Below are positions 34,199 to 43,781 of a stretch of DNA of 64,000 nt, piece by piece. Position numbers and translations under genes: made by a program. Below the pieces are notes generated by a model. The model worked only from the letters and a program-made list of their open reading frames with translations, was not told the DNA's origin and did not search any database. Location: NCBI RefSeq assembly GCF_007859915.1, contig NZ_SJPM01000006.1:62001-126000 (forward strand). The letters run 5' to 3'. Within the stretch, counting starts at the first letter, position 1; every line of letters starts with the position of its first letter. The DNA comes from Neorhodopirellula pilleata (GTDB taxonomy: Bacteria > Planctomycetota > Planctomycetia > Pirellulales > Pirellulaceae).

Positions 34199-35107
34199 TC
34201 AAGCATTGGGTTCGTAACGAGCCATCACTGTCGTGCCTGCGGCGACCCGATCGCCGACCTCGGTTTGAACTCGCAGGGAAGCATCGCGGGGCACGACCAA
34301 TTCGGTACGCGAGCCCAGTTTAATCATTCCATACATCTCACCACGCTCAAAAACATCGTCAACCCGTGCCCAGCAGACGATTCTACGTGCAAATCGACCG
34401 CTGATCTGCCGAATTCGGATAATCCGACCGCTGATTTCTGGGCTGGCCAATTCGATATCGAGATGCTCGTTCTGGGGTTCGGATACTGGTTTGGCGGCGT
34501 TCGGGGTGCGGCGGGGCCGATATCGGACCGATACGACTCGCCCAGGCAGCGACGCCCGATAGGCATGTACGTTCCAAATCGAAAGAGAAATTTCGAATCG
34601 AATGGCCGGGCCGATGACCGGATCGTTTACCTCGACGATTCGCACGACTTTGCCGTCGGAGGGAGAAACGACCGTGGCAAGGCCCGTGGGAATAACTCGC
34701 CGCGGGTCACGAAAAAGCCAACCGAGCAGCCCGATCCCGACCAGCGGGGGAAACGATAGTGGCCACCAAAACCAACCCAAAACGGCGGCGAGAACCAGCA
34801 ACGCGCCGCCGATGATGATCAATTCCGCCAATCCCGCTCTCAAAAAAGGCAGCGAATCTCGCCACATGAACGCGTCGTCAGCATCCGCCCACCAATAACT
34901 GCCTTGATTGCGATAATACTTCATATCTCGGGAATCGACCGGATCGAAGGGCAGTCCGGCGGGCAAGCCTTGGCGTCGGTCGGCCATCCGGGTGACATAG
35001 CGAGGCCGGATTTTTCGCAAATACGCCCGCCGCAGCCGCCCCCACGCTAGCTCCAGCGACATCGCCACCCCGCCACCGGGCTGGATGGTCTTGATCGCCG
35101 GATCCAT
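34199..35107 (-). CDS. psd: phosphatidylserine decarboxylase
   Basis: Converts phosphatidylserine to phosphatidylethanolamine with a pyruvoyl cofactor made by self-cleavage. Visible blocks are VVSPSDGKVVRI, LSIWNVHAYRASLPG, QISGRFARRIVCW and the cleavage region GMIKLGSRTELVVP with the Gly-Ser bond. One or two hydrophobic helices near the middle (ELIIIGGALLVLAAVLGWFWW) anchor it. The start is uncertain: ATG 35107 gives 302 residues, ATG 35062 gives 287, and a TTG at 35239 gives 346 with a Ser/Thr/Pro-rich N-terminus. The catalytic part is of the short archaetidylserine-decarboxylase-like type. Confidence 0.9.
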   Translation of the reverse strand: MDPAIKTIQPGGGVAMSLELAWGRLRRAYLRKIRPRYVTRMADRRQGLPAGLPFDPVDSRDMKYYRNQGSYWWADADDAFMWRDSLPFLRAGLAELIIIGGALLVLAAVLGWFWWPLSFPPLVGIGLLGWLFRDPRRVIPTGLATVVSPSDGKVVRIVEVNDPVIGPAIRFEISLSIWNVHAYRASLPGRVVSVRYRPRRTPNAAKPVSEPQNEHLDIELASPEISGRIIRIRQISGRFARRIVCWARVDDVFERGEMYGMIKLGSRTELVVPRDASLRVQTEVGDRVAAGTTVMARYEPNA

Positions 35108-35376
35108 CGCGGGGATCGACGCATCGGTAGCGACGTCCGGGGTCGTCGGCGCGGACGTGGAAGCGGGCGTCGTGTCTGGCACGGAGCGGGTAAGACCAGA
35201 AAGAGATGATTGGGGAAGACCGGGCAACTTTCGAAACAACCCGGCGGCGGTAGGGTCGAGGGTGACCAGCCTAGCGACTAATATGTTAATTTGTCGAGAA
35301 CACGTCCCGATGGATCGGCCGCAAGATCGATGCCAATCGTGATGTTCCCGCCTATGTCCATGTCGATGTCCATTTC

Positions 35377-37041
35377 ATGATCACACCCCGCTACCTGATT
35401 CCTTTTGATTCGCGTCGAGCGATCCACCGGTTCACGGACGTATTGATCATCGGCGGCGGGCTGGCGGGCTTGCGGGCGGCCAACGCGATCGAACCCAATT
35501 TATCGGTATTGGTCGTCACCAAGGACGAACTGCGTGAATCCAATAGCAATTATGCCCAAGGTGGCATCGCCGGCGTGCTCGATCCGGAGGATTGTTTCGA
35601 AGATCACGTTCGCGACACCATGGTCGCCGGGGCGAACTTATGCGACCGCGACGTCGTCGAACGGGTCGTCCAGGAAGGACCCCGGCGGATCGAAGAACTC
35701 GTCCGTTGGGGTACGCAGTTCGACAAAAATGAGGGCACCTTGGCGCTCGGTCGCGAAGGCGGACATTCTCATGAACGAATCGTCCACGCCCTCGGCGACG
35801 CGACCGGACGTGAAGTCATGCGGGCGGTCATCGACCGCAGTCGCGAGGCCGCCAACATTGATATTTGGGAAAACGCTTTCACGGTCGATCTGCTGACTTC
35901 CGAAGGCCGTTGCCGCGGCGCGATCGTCGTCGGCAAGAACGACCGACCGACGATGGTCTGGGCCAAAGAAACCATCCTATGCACCGGAGGCGTCGGGCAG
36001 ATTTTTCGCGAATCGACCAACCCCGCCGTGGCCACCGGGGATGGCACGTCGCTGGCCTATCGGGCCGGCGTCGAATTGCGAGACATGGAGTTCGTCCAGT
36101 TCCATCCCACCGTGCTGTACATCGCCGGATCTTCGCGATCGCTGATTACCGAAGCGGTGCGAGGCGAAGGGGCCTATTTGGTGGATTCACGCGGCGAACG
36201 TTTCATGCCGCATTACGACGACCGCGGTGAGTTGGCGCCACGTGATATCGTCAGCCAATCGATCGTCAGCCAGATGAATGAAACGGCTCACCCTTGCGTC
36301 TATTTGGATCTCTCTCATTTGGATGCCGAACGCGTTCGGGCTCGTTTCCCAGGCATCGCCGAAACGTGCCACAAGTTCGGCTTGGATATCACGACCGATC
36401 GAATTCCGGTCCGCCCGGGTGCGCACTACATGATCGGCGGGGTGACCGTCGACAGCCAAGGACGCACGAGTTTGCCCGGCCTCTGGGCGGCCGGGGAAGT
36501 CACCAGCACGGGACTGCACGGTGCCAACCGATTGGCAAGCAATAGTTTGCTCGAAGGACTTGTTTACGGAGCCTACGCCGGCGAAGCGGCCAGTCGCGCG
36601 GCCGCCGAAGGGCCGCACAAAATGGTGGCTTATCGGATCCAACACGCCGCCCGCGAACAGACCGAATCGTTCGATATCGCCGACGTCCGTGTCTCGCTCA
36701 AAAGTTTGATGGGACGCCTCGTCGGCGTGAAACGCGACGGGGACGGCCTCGCCGCCGCGAACGAACAAATCCGATCACTCGCCGCGTACGTCATGCGACA
36801 TCAATTCGCCGATGACGAAGGATGGGAAATGCAAAACCTCCTGCTGACCGCATCGGCCATGACTGCCGCAGCATTAACTCGAAAAGAATCGCGAGGCGTC
36901 CATTTCCGCAGCGACTTCCCTGAAGTGGACAACGAAACGTGGCGATGCCATCAAACGCAACAAATCGACGTCGATGGCGGCTATCCACAACGCGGCGAAT
37001 TGATCACCCTACCAACCGCCGACCACGTCAGCAGCGGTTAG
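35377..37041 (+). CDS. nadB: L-aspartate oxidase
   Basis: 554-residue FAD enzyme that oxidises L-aspartate to iminoaspartate, the first step of de novo NAD synthesis. The N-terminal dinucleotide motif is DVLIIGGGLAGLRAANAIE. The block SNSNYAQGGIAGVL, the active-site region EGGHSHERIVHALGDATGRE, and GGVTVDSQGRTSLPGLWAAGE with LHGANRLASNSLLEGLVYG are typical of NadB rather than of succinate dehydrogenase. The ATG at 35377 fits. It is divergent from psd, with about 140-270 bp between them depending on the psd start. Downstream genes purQ and a methyltransferase follow in the same direction. Confidence 0.95.
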   Translation: MITPRYLIPFDSRRAIHRFTDVLIIGGGLAGLRAANAIEPNLSVLVVTKDELRESNSNYAQGGIAGVLDPEDCFEDHVRDTMVAGANLCDRDVVERVVQEGPRRIEELVRWGTQFDKNEGTLALGREGGHSHERIVHALGDATGREVMRAVIDRSREAANIDIWENAFTVDLLTSEGRCRGAIVVGKNDRPTMVWAKETILCTGGVGQIFRESTNPAVATGDGTSLAYRAGVELRDMEFVQFHPTVLYIAGSSRSLITEAVRGEGAYLVDSRGERFMPHYDDRGELAPRDIVSQSIVSQMNETAHPCVYLDLSHLDAERVRARFPGIAETCHKFGLDITTDRIPVRPGAHYMIGGVTVDSQGRTSLPGLWAAGEVTSTGLHGANRLASNSLLEGLVYGAYAGEAASRAAAEGPHKMVAYRIQHAAREQTESFDIADVRVSLKSLMGRLVGVKRDGDGLAAANEQIRSLAAYVMRHQFADDEGWEMQNLLLTASAMTAAALTRKESRGVHFRSDFPEVDNETWRCHQTQQIDVDGGYPQRGELITLPTADHVSSG

Positions 37042-37145
37042 AAAATGGCGATTGGCATTTGGCGGTTAACGGTTAGCTGCCGGGTCTTCGCCGAAGCGGC
37101 TGCGACCCAGCCTACATTTCACTCTTCATTCTTCACACTTCACCA

Positions 37146-37982
37146 ATGCCTACTCCCCGAGTCCTTGTTCTCCGCGCTCCTGGTACGAATTGCGATGTCG
37201 AAACCGCTCACGCGTTCGACGTCGCCGGGGGCCAGTCCGAACGCGTTCACGTCGGTCGGTTGATCGAAAACCCGGCTCTGCACAAACGGTATCAGATCCT
37301 GTGCGTGCCGGGCGGGTTCAGCTACGGGGACGATATCGCGGCCGGCCGGATTTTGGCGACCCGCATGCGACGGCATCTCGACGAGATGATCCATCATTTC
37401 GTCGACAGCGGAGACAACCTCGTGCTGGGCATTTGCAACGGGATGCAAGTGCTGATGCGTTTGGGCGTGTTGACCGCCGGCGTCCGATCGGCTCAACCCG
37501 TAATGGCGGGTGGAGATGATCCCGAACCAACTCACGAGATCCCGCCGGCGACCTTGACGTGGAACAATCACGGTCGGTTCGAAGACCGATGGGTACAATT
37601 GGCGGTCGACGAAACCCCGTGCGTGTTCTTGAAAGGGATCGAGAAGATGTACTTGCCGATGGCCCATGCCGAAGGCAAGTTTGTCGCCCGCGACGCCGAC
37701 GCGCTCGACGAACTTCGCAAGGCAGGTCGATTGGCGATTCGTTATTGCGACGAGTCCGGTGAAGTGACTGATGAAACGTTGCCGTTTCCCGTCAATCCCA
37801 ACGGCGGTGACGCTAATGTTGCCGGTGTGTGCGACGCGTCGGGTCGCGTGTTCGGCTTGATGCCTCACCCCGAACGTCATATCGACGCGGTGCAACATCC
37901 GTATTGGACACGCCGTCAAGTTCAACCCGAACACGGCGACGGTTTGGCTGTGTTTCGTAACGCCGTCGAATGGTTCGCCTAG
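37146..37982 (+). CDS. purQ: phosphoribosylformylglycinamidine synthase, glutaminase subunit
   Basis: 278-residue class I glutamine amidotransferase that supplies ammonia for purine synthesis. It shows the PurQ start LVLRAPGTNCD, the oxyanion block VPGGFSYGDDIAAGRI, the nucleophile cysteine in LGICNGMQVL, and the His/Glu pair in GLMPHPERH. At 278 residues it is longer than the small Gram-positive type (about 225), with an insert around the domain with WNNHGRFEDRWV. The purL partner is not in the window. Confidence 0.95.
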   Translation: MPTPRVLVLRAPGTNCDVETAHAFDVAGGQSERVHVGRLIENPALHKRYQILCVPGGFSYGDDIAAGRILATRMRRHLDEMIHHFVDSGDNLVLGICNGMQVLMRLGVLTAGVRSAQPVMAGGDDPEPTHEIPPATLTWNNHGRFEDRWVQLAVDETPCVFLKGIEKMYLPMAHAEGKFVARDADALDELRKAGRLAIRYCDESGEVTDETLPFPVNPNGGDANVAGVCDASGRVFGLMPHPERHIDAVQHPYWTRRQVQPEHGDGLAVFRNAVEWFA

Positions 37983-37983
37983 C

Positions 37984-38850
37984 GTGAATGAAGCTCGATT
38001 CGAGTTCGGGAAAAATTGGTCGTCGTTTTTGCAAACGCTCGACGAAGAACGCGTTGATCAAGCGATCGATTCTCTTCGCAAGCTGTTACAACTCGATGAC
38101 ACCGATCAACCCTTGCTTGGAAAACGGTTTCTCGACATCGGTTCAGGTAGTGGTTTGTTTTCGTTAGCCGCGATCCGGCTCGGTGCTCGGGTGGTGTCGA
38201 TCGACATCGACGCGGACAGCTATGCTTGCACGTGTGACTTAAAACAACGTTTCCAGACGGCGGTATCGCCATCCGCCACTGCGGATGTGACTCCCGATTG
38301 GTCCGTGCATCACGCCTCCGTTCTCGATAATGCGTTCATGGACGGACTCGGTGCGTTCGACATCGTCTACAGTTGGGGCGTACTGCATCACACCGGTCAG
38401 ATGACGCGAGCGATCCAAGCGGCGGCTTCCCGTGTGGCCATTGACGGATGGTTAGCGATCGCGATCTATCACGACCAAGGCGGGCCGAGTCGGCGGTGGC
38501 ACGCGATCAAACGTGGCTACCATCGGCTGCCCCGTTTCCTTCGTCCGGTCTACGTGACCGCCGTCGCCGGGTTATACGAATGCAAGTTCGCGGTCGCCCG
38601 TTTGGCAGCGGGACGCAACCCGTTGCCGATGGCCGATTGGCGAGCGAAAAAACAAGACCGCGGGATGAGTGCCTGGCACGATTGGGTCGACTGGATCGGC
38701 GGGCTTCCCTTTGAAGTCGCCAAACCCGAAGCGATCATCCTGCCGCTTCGCAATCAAGGTTTTGTCTTGCAGAACCTCAAAACCGTCGGGTCAGGTTGGG
38801 GATGCAACGAGTACGTCTTTCGTCGGCTGGACGAAAAGACAGCCGGTTGA
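37984..38850 (+). CDS. class I SAM-dependent methyltransferase
   Basis: 288 residues from a GTG at 37984, 1 bp after the purQ stop. The cofactor motif is FLDIGSGSGLFSLAAIRLGA (about residues 50-69), with the acidic end of strand 2 in VVSIDIDADS and the post-motif DIVYSWGVLHHTG. The C-terminal part (HDWVDWIGGLPFEVAKPEAI) resembles methyltransferases that act on small polar compounds or sugars, but I cannot name a substrate. Co-transcription with purQ is likely from the spacing. Confidence 0.85.
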   Translation: MNEARFEFGKNWSSFLQTLDEERVDQAIDSLRKLLQLDDTDQPLLGKRFLDIGSGSGLFSLAAIRLGARVVSIDIDADSYACTCDLKQRFQTAVSPSATADVTPDWSVHHASVLDNAFMDGLGAFDIVYSWGVLHHTGQMTRAIQAAASRVAIDGWLAIAIYHDQGGPSRRWHAIKRGYHRLPRFLRPVYVTAVAGLYECKFAVARLAAGRNPLPMADWRAKKQDRGMSAWHDWVDWIGGLPFEVAKPEAIILPLRNQGFVLQNLKTVGSGWGCNEYVFRRLDEKTAG

Positions 38851-38946
38851 TTCGAAGAAAACTGCGTTGGGGTAATCAAGATTTAGGGTGAGGCGGGGCC
38901 TGTTTTCGGGTCACAAGGTAACCCGTGACTCTTACTCGTTGAGGGG

Positions 38947-39111
38947 TTACTCGTCGTTAGTCATCGATTCCTGTGCCGCTTGATTCAATCGGTTGTATTC
39001 GTCGATTGCGTTCTGGTCGGCGTTTTCGGTCACGTTGACCGCTTCCGGTTTCCCGCACCCGACGATGGACGTAATCACGCAAACTAGAATCGAAAGCCTT
39101 AGGAGCTTCAT
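38947..39111 (-). CDS. small lipoprotein downstream of DUF1559 gene
   Basis: About 54 residues from ATG 39111 (MKLLRLSILVCVITSIVGC). It has a classic lipoprotein signal with the lipobox SIVGC, then a short acidic tail (PEAVNVTENADQNAIDEYN). In-frame ATG 39129 and TTG 39138 would add a few residues. In planctomycetes a very small lipoprotein often follows a DUF1559 gene on the same strand, and that is the case here. Function is unknown. Confidence 0.7.
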   Translation of the reverse strand: MKLLRLSILVCVITSIVGCGKPEAVNVTENADQNAIDEYNRLNQAAQESMTNDE

Positions 39112-39331
39112 AAAGTTGAAGTGGTGCATGTTTCGCAAGGAAATGAGTTAAAAGGAAAGGAATCGTTTGTGACTAAAAGTGGTGGTTCGATACGAATAAA
39201 CCACGTCGCTCGCGACCGATTCAAGCCCGCAAATACAACCATGGCTCAGCCTGAATCGTGGAACTTTCCAACAGGCAACCACGGGTGATCGGACACGAAA
39301 CGCTGAGATTGGTCGGCGGACGATGTAACGG

Positions 39332-40516
39332 TCAAAATTCTTGATCGATCACCTCTCTGGAGGAACGGGTCCCGAGCGCCCCCCACAATCCGTAAGGACT
39401 CTCCGCTCCTGGTTGAACCGTCCGGCGAATCATTGCGGCTTTGGAATTTCCAGCCTCAATCGAGTCGGTGATGAACTTCACCGCCCCATCACCCATCAAC
39501 ACATGAGCGCCGCCTTGGTGGCGACTAGAAGGCGGCGCAACCAGTTTCGTTCCTGGGGCATTGTAAGGGCCACAAAGTTCTCGATTGGGCGGAAGAATTG
39601 TAGTGACACCGGTGTAAATCGGTTGTGAATCGGCCCATTTATAGCCACGTCCTTGCGTGACATTCACGTCTGGACACCAGGCGGGATCCCAAAACTGGGG
39701 CCGGTCGGGCAGAATTTTTCCTTCGCACGCAGTCGGATTATTTTGAATCGCCCCCACCGCGGGATTTTGACGGCCATTGTCCCGCCAATTGACTGTTCGT
39801 TTATCAAAGTCTCCGATGTCCGTCGTAATTTCGCCGGCGGCGATTGTGTTGGATAAGCCGTCCAAGCAATCGCGAAAGAACGAATCATCATATGGCCGAA
39901 AGAAACCGCGATGTGCAGCACGGGCATCTTCCTGGTTGTTCTGGTTCGTTCGATACGCATTCCATGGACCAAATTCAAGTTCGACAATGGAATCCCCCAC
40001 GCAAGCGGCGTAATTGGTTCGCCCTAACGAAGGAAGTCCAAGTCCTGGATCACTTGGACAACGGAAGCCTGGAATGTTGGTAGCCCAAGGCGAGTAAGCC
40101 AAGATATCTGGCGTCGGCCCCATCGCTGGGTAACCCCCTGTCGCCTGCGGATTCGAGATTGCCTCCCAGAGTGCTTGCTGCTCGATAAACGGCGTGATGC
40201 CAACCAACATACTCAATCGAACACGATTGCCCTTGTTCGAACTCCGCCAATAATCCCACGGTCCATTGGCTGTATCGTTTGCACCCACCAAAGGATTTGT
40301 GCCGGTCCCGTGCGTTGGTAATTGATTGTAAGCCGAATGGTAGTTGTGGATGGCCAAACCAATCTGCTTAAAATTGTTGCTGCAACTCATTCTTCTTGCC
40401 GCTTCACGGGCAGCTTGAACCGCCGGCAAGAGCAGACCGACTAATACACCGATGATTGCAATCACAACAAGTAGCTCGACAAGCGTAAAGCCACGTCTGG
40501 CGTCAAATTGATTCAT
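39332..40516 (-). CDS. DUF1559 pseudopilin-like protein
   Basis: 394 residues from ATG 40516. The N-terminus has the type IV pilin/pseudopilin cleavage and methylation signal RRGFTLVELLVVIAIIGVL, followed by the planctomycete pattern LLPAVQAAREAARRMSCSNN and KQIGLAIHNYHSAY. The C-terminus has the H-X9-DG motif region HVLMGDGAVKFITDSIEAGN. The protein is probably exported by a type II/IV pilus-like machine and retained as an envelope filament component. DUF1559 families are very large in planctomycetes. A truncated second copy lies at 42.7-43.6 kb in the opposite direction. Confidence 0.95.
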   Translation of the reverse strand: MNQFDARRGFTLVELLVVIAIIGVLVGLLLPAVQAAREAARRMSCSNNFKQIGLAIHNYHSAYNQLPTHGTGTNPLVGANDTANGPWDYWRSSNKGNRVRLSMLVGITPFIEQQALWEAISNPQATGGYPAMGPTPDILAYSPWATNIPGFRCPSDPGLGLPSLGRTNYAACVGDSIVELEFGPWNAYRTNQNNQEDARAAHRGFFRPYDDSFFRDCLDGLSNTIAAGEITTDIGDFDKRTVNWRDNGRQNPAVGAIQNNPTACEGKILPDRPQFWDPAWCPDVNVTQGRGYKWADSQPIYTGVTTILPPNRELCGPYNAPGTKLVAPPSSRHQGGAHVLMGDGAVKFITDSIEAGNSKAAMIRRTVQPGAESPYGLWGALGTRSSREVIDQEF

Positions 40517-41150
40517 CTTAGTACCTTGAAGGATAGGAAATAGAAAATTCCAAATCGATTGACTGATTCGATCCAGCGTGACGCTGGCGCGTAACGTTTC
40601 ACCAATCGGATAAGACTTTTATCAGAACCGACCGAGGAGGGGCCTCAACCACGAATCGATCAGAGCAAAAAAACGCTCGTTCCCGTTCTCGGATACTGCG
40701 ACCGTTCGACTACGTTTTGGCATGACCTCATTGTGAGTGTCGCCTCCCCCCACAAGCAAGTCAAGCATTTTGAAAGCATGGCAGCGGCCACCGTCGGTCG
40801 GTCAAAACAAAATGAAGTCACTCCGCAATGACAGATACGGGATTCGGAGTTGGCGTGGTGTGGTTTCTAGAGAATATTGTTGATTCTTGTCAAACGGCCG
40901 CCCGCGACTTTGAGGTAGCCGATGTCCTGCCCTCAAAGGACCACCGAAGTTTGTCGCAGAAGCCATGACACCGGCGGGTGACGCGAACGCAGTGCGACTG
41001 AAAAGCTCGATATCCGGGAGCGAGGGTTCTTGAAACGGATGCTCTCGCTTGCATCTCACAGCACTGAGGCCATGACAGTGTTTTTCTCTTACACCGTTTC
41101 GGTGAACGAGTTAGATTGATAGTGAATCTTAAAAGAAACGAAACTAAAAC
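40517..41150. other. intergenic stretch, no supported gene
   Basis: 634 bp between the divergent DUF1559 and serine hydrolase genes. The only frame of note (40802-41059, minus, 85 codons) has no usable domain and looks like chance coding. Both promoters should be here; I could not identify them with confidence. Confidence 0.5.
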
Positions 41151-42512
41151 ATGAACATCGGTCGCCTTACTGGATTTGCGTTGGCTAGAACCTTCGCTGT
41201 CATCTTCCTCACCACACTCTCGTCGTCGGACAAACTTTATTCGCAGGAACTTGAGCCACCACGAGTTTTATTGGAAGCCGCGATCGCTGAGGGCGAGATG
41301 GCGGGGGCGGTCGTGATGATGGCTCACCGAGGTGAGACGGTGTATGCGGTGGCGGTCGGCGATGCTCAAGTCCAACCGACACGTCGATCGATGCAGCTCG
41401 ACACGGTCTTTGATTTGGCCTCGTTAACAAAACCGATCGGGACCGCGACGTCGATCATGGTGCTGGTCGATCAAGGCCGTGTAGACGTCAACACATCGGT
41501 TTCAAACTACTGGCCGGCTTTCGGTTCCGCTGGCAAAGACGCCATCACCATCGCCGATTTGTTACTGCATCGTGGGGGACTGATCGCGGACAACGCGTTG
41601 TCGGACTACACCGATGATCAGCAAGAAAACTGGAAACGAATCTCCGCCTTGCGTCCGATCGCACCGCCGGGCGAACGTTTTGTTTATTCGGACGTCGGAT
41701 TCATCGTTTTGGGCAAAGTCGTCGAGGAAGTCAGCGGCTTGCCACTGAACGTCTTCGCCCGCCAACACATCTTTGAGCCGCTGGGAATGACGGAAACAGG
41801 ATACCTTCCCACCGATGCCTTGAAGTTGCGCTGTGCCGCGAGCGAACAACGTGACGCAGAGTGGTTGGTCGGTGAGGTTCACGATCCGCGTGCGGCGCGG
41901 TTGGATGGGGTTGCCGGGCATGCGGGGTTGTTCTCAACGGCGTCGGACTTGATTCGCTTTGGCAACGCTCTCGCGACGATCACCGCGAACTCGCCTTCGA
42001 ACGACTTGTTTTCTGTGGCAACGCGAAATCAGATGATCGCGCCACATGATGTGCCTCGCGGAGAGCGTGCCTTCGGATGGGATATCCGTTCACCTTACTC
42101 ATCGAACCGGCCAACCCAGTTTTCGTCCACCGCGTTTGGTCACGGAGGCTTCACCGGCACGGTCCTGTGGATCGATCCTGAGCAGGAACTGGTTTTTGTG
42201 TTCTTGAGCAATCGGCTGCACCCCGATGGTCAAGGCAATGTCAATCGATTGGCTGCGAAGGTGGCTGATGCGATCATCGACGAGATGAAGATCCTTCAAC
42301 CAATCCTAGAGTGCCATAAGATCAGTATCCCTGCGAAGAAGTTTTCAAAGATGTCTTTGAACGCGAACCCGATCGCGACCGATCCGAGCCCCAAGACCGT
42401 GAGTGCTTTGGAAGGTGTCATACCCGGAAACGCCACCACCTCCGCCGCGGACGATAGATCGACAACCGAATCGACTTCGACATTAAGGTCTTCGAACCAA
42501 CCGGATGCTTGA
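41151..42512 (+). CDS. serine hydrolase, beta-lactamase/penicillin-binding-like (class C fold)
   Basis: 453-residue exported protein with an N-terminal signal (LARTFAVIFLTTLSSSD). It has the serine beta-lactamase fold motifs SLTK (in FDLASLTKPIG), the YSD tyrosine motif (RFVYSDVGFIVLG), LLLHRGGL, and the third motif HGG (FGHGGFTGTVLW). Homology should end near AAKVADAIIDEM (about position 42287). The last 75 residues read backwards through a fragment of an MscS channel gene, so the natural C-terminus has been replaced. The catalytic core is intact, so activity is plausible; substrate is unknown. Confidence 0.85.
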   Translation: MNIGRLTGFALARTFAVIFLTTLSSSDKLYSQELEPPRVLLEAAIAEGEMAGAVVMMAHRGETVYAVAVGDAQVQPTRRSMQLDTVFDLASLTKPIGTATSIMVLVDQGRVDVNTSVSNYWPAFGSAGKDAITIADLLLHRGGLIADNALSDYTDDQQENWKRISALRPIAPPGERFVYSDVGFIVLGKVVEEVSGLPLNVFARQHIFEPLGMTETGYLPTDALKLRCAASEQRDAEWLVGEVHDPRAARLDGVAGHAGLFSTASDLIRFGNALATITANSPSNDLFSVATRNQMIAPHDVPRGERAFGWDIRSPYSSNRPTQFSSTAFGHGGFTGTVLWIDPEQELVFVFLSNRLHPDGQGNVNRLAAKVADAIIDEMKILQPILECHKISIPAKKFSKMSLNANPIATDPSPKTVSALEGVIPGNATTSAADDRSTTESTSTLRSSNQPDA

Positions 42513-42742
42513 TAAATCCGTTGCAGTCTCGCCTTGATCGCGTCATCCTCGACGACATCGTTTACGGTGATGGTTTGCGTTGGGCCGTCGGATTCGTGGA
42601 CGGTCTCGTTCGTGTCGCTCGGTGCCGCATCGGTCTCTTGAGCCATCAACGACAACGGTTGGTAAACCGCGATCCAGAACAACAAGAGAATCGTTCGGCC
42701 GGTTGTCCAATCCACTCGATGCCGACGGAGATTCGTCCACGA
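42300..42742 (-). pseudogene. MscS mechanosensitive channel gene fragment (N-terminal part)
   Basis: The minus-strand frame from GTG 42715 (open further upstream) encodes a signal-like start (TILLLFWIAVYQPLSLMAQE), a linker, and then the MscS pore-helix pattern VLGLGSVAIGFAFKDIFENFFAGILILW. It breaks off after ILILW (about 42314), exactly where the convergent serine hydrolase gene should end. The rest of the channel (pore end, beta domain) is missing. Fragment limits are estimates. Confidence 0.75.
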
Positions 42743-43608
42743 CGGGTGACGTGTTCCCCGCTATGGGTCCGAATCCTTCTCGCAGCTTAAATGATCACAA
42801 TAGTTTTGGCAGATATGAGCCATTCTTGACCAATATCCCGACGTTGCGTTGCCCGAGCGATCCAGGGTCTGGTTTGCCTGGTCACGGACGAACCAATTAC
42901 GGCGCCTGCCTGGGCGATACGTCCTTTGGCAGCGACAGCGGGCATCAACCCGGAAACGGCAATCAACAAAGTAGTGGTCAAGCACAGAATCAACGAGCCT
43001 CCTGCCGAGGAGTGTTTGTGCCTTGCAAAGATTCAAAATTTCGAGACATTCTCGACGGCCTTGCCAACACCATCGCAGCCGGAGAACTCGCCACCGATTT
43101 AGGTGATCGCGACAAACGCACGCATTTCGCGAGAATCAACATACACGCAAGCCCGATTCCTGGTGGTACGAACGCCTGGGCGGCGGGCGGTGCCACTTTC
43201 TGTGAGCAATGGGTCGACGCACAACGTCCACAATTTTGGCAAGTCGGCGGCGGCATTCAACTGCACGGTGGTGCCGAAGACCGTCGAGGAATGAAGTGGG
43301 CATTCGGGCGTCCCAACTATTCCGGCGTGCTTACCATTCTTCCCCCCAACCGCGAACTGTGCGGTCGATCTCATGTCCATCTCGAAAGCATTGCACCACC
43401 CAGCAGTCGTCACCAAGGTGGTTGCCACGTGCTCATGGCCGACGGTGCGGTGAAGTTTGTAACCGACTCGATCGAAGCGGGTAACAGTGACAGCCCGATG
43501 GTGACGCGTCACGGAGCGACCCTCGAGCCAGGCGTGATCAGCCCGTTCGGGCTTTGGGGAGCATTAGGCACTCGCGCCTCGAAAGAAACCATCGAGGAAG
43601 AATTATAA
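42742..43608 (+). pseudogene. 5'-truncated DUF1559 gene
   Basis: About 288 codons homologous to the C-terminal two-thirds of the 39.3-40.5 kb DUF1559 protein: FPAMGPNPS, NIPTLRCPSDPGSGLPGHGRTNYGACLGD, and HVLMADGAVKFVTDSIEAGN with the H-X9-DG type end. The pilin-like N-terminus is absent; upstream in-frame codons to 42580 lie inside the MscS fragment and show no signal. It is probably a relic, although a shorter product could still be made from an internal start. Confidence 0.8.
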
Positions 43609-43682
43609 GTCGGTTGATCGCCAGTTCGGATCGTCGATCGGCCTCGTTTCGGTTCGGATGAAATCGGTGTTTCAAGGTTAAA

Positions 43683-43714
43683 CCGCGTACGACAGCTTCC
43701 CCCGTCGTACGCGG
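43683..43714. terminator. strong hairpin after the truncated DUF1559 gene
   Basis: CCGCGTACGAC (43683-43693) pairs perfectly with GTCGTACGCGG (43704-43714), an 11-bp stem with a 10-nt loop. No T-run follows, so it may be a rho-type or RNA-processing barrier. It lies 75 bp past the DUF1559 stop and 50 bp before the next gene. Confidence 0.45.
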
Positions 43715-43781
43715 ACCACGATCATGTGCACCGGCGTATGCTGCATTTCTTGATTCAGTCGTTTGCTTGAAAGGTCGATCA

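Noticed and set aside
40802..41059. 85-codon minus-strand frame in the intergenic region
   Set aside because: There is no domain, signal or neighbour support; a chance frame is the simpler reading.
42580..42741. Extended N-terminus of the second DUF1559 copy
   Set aside because: These codons lie inside the MscS fragment and lack the pilin-like signal, so they are not part of the gene.
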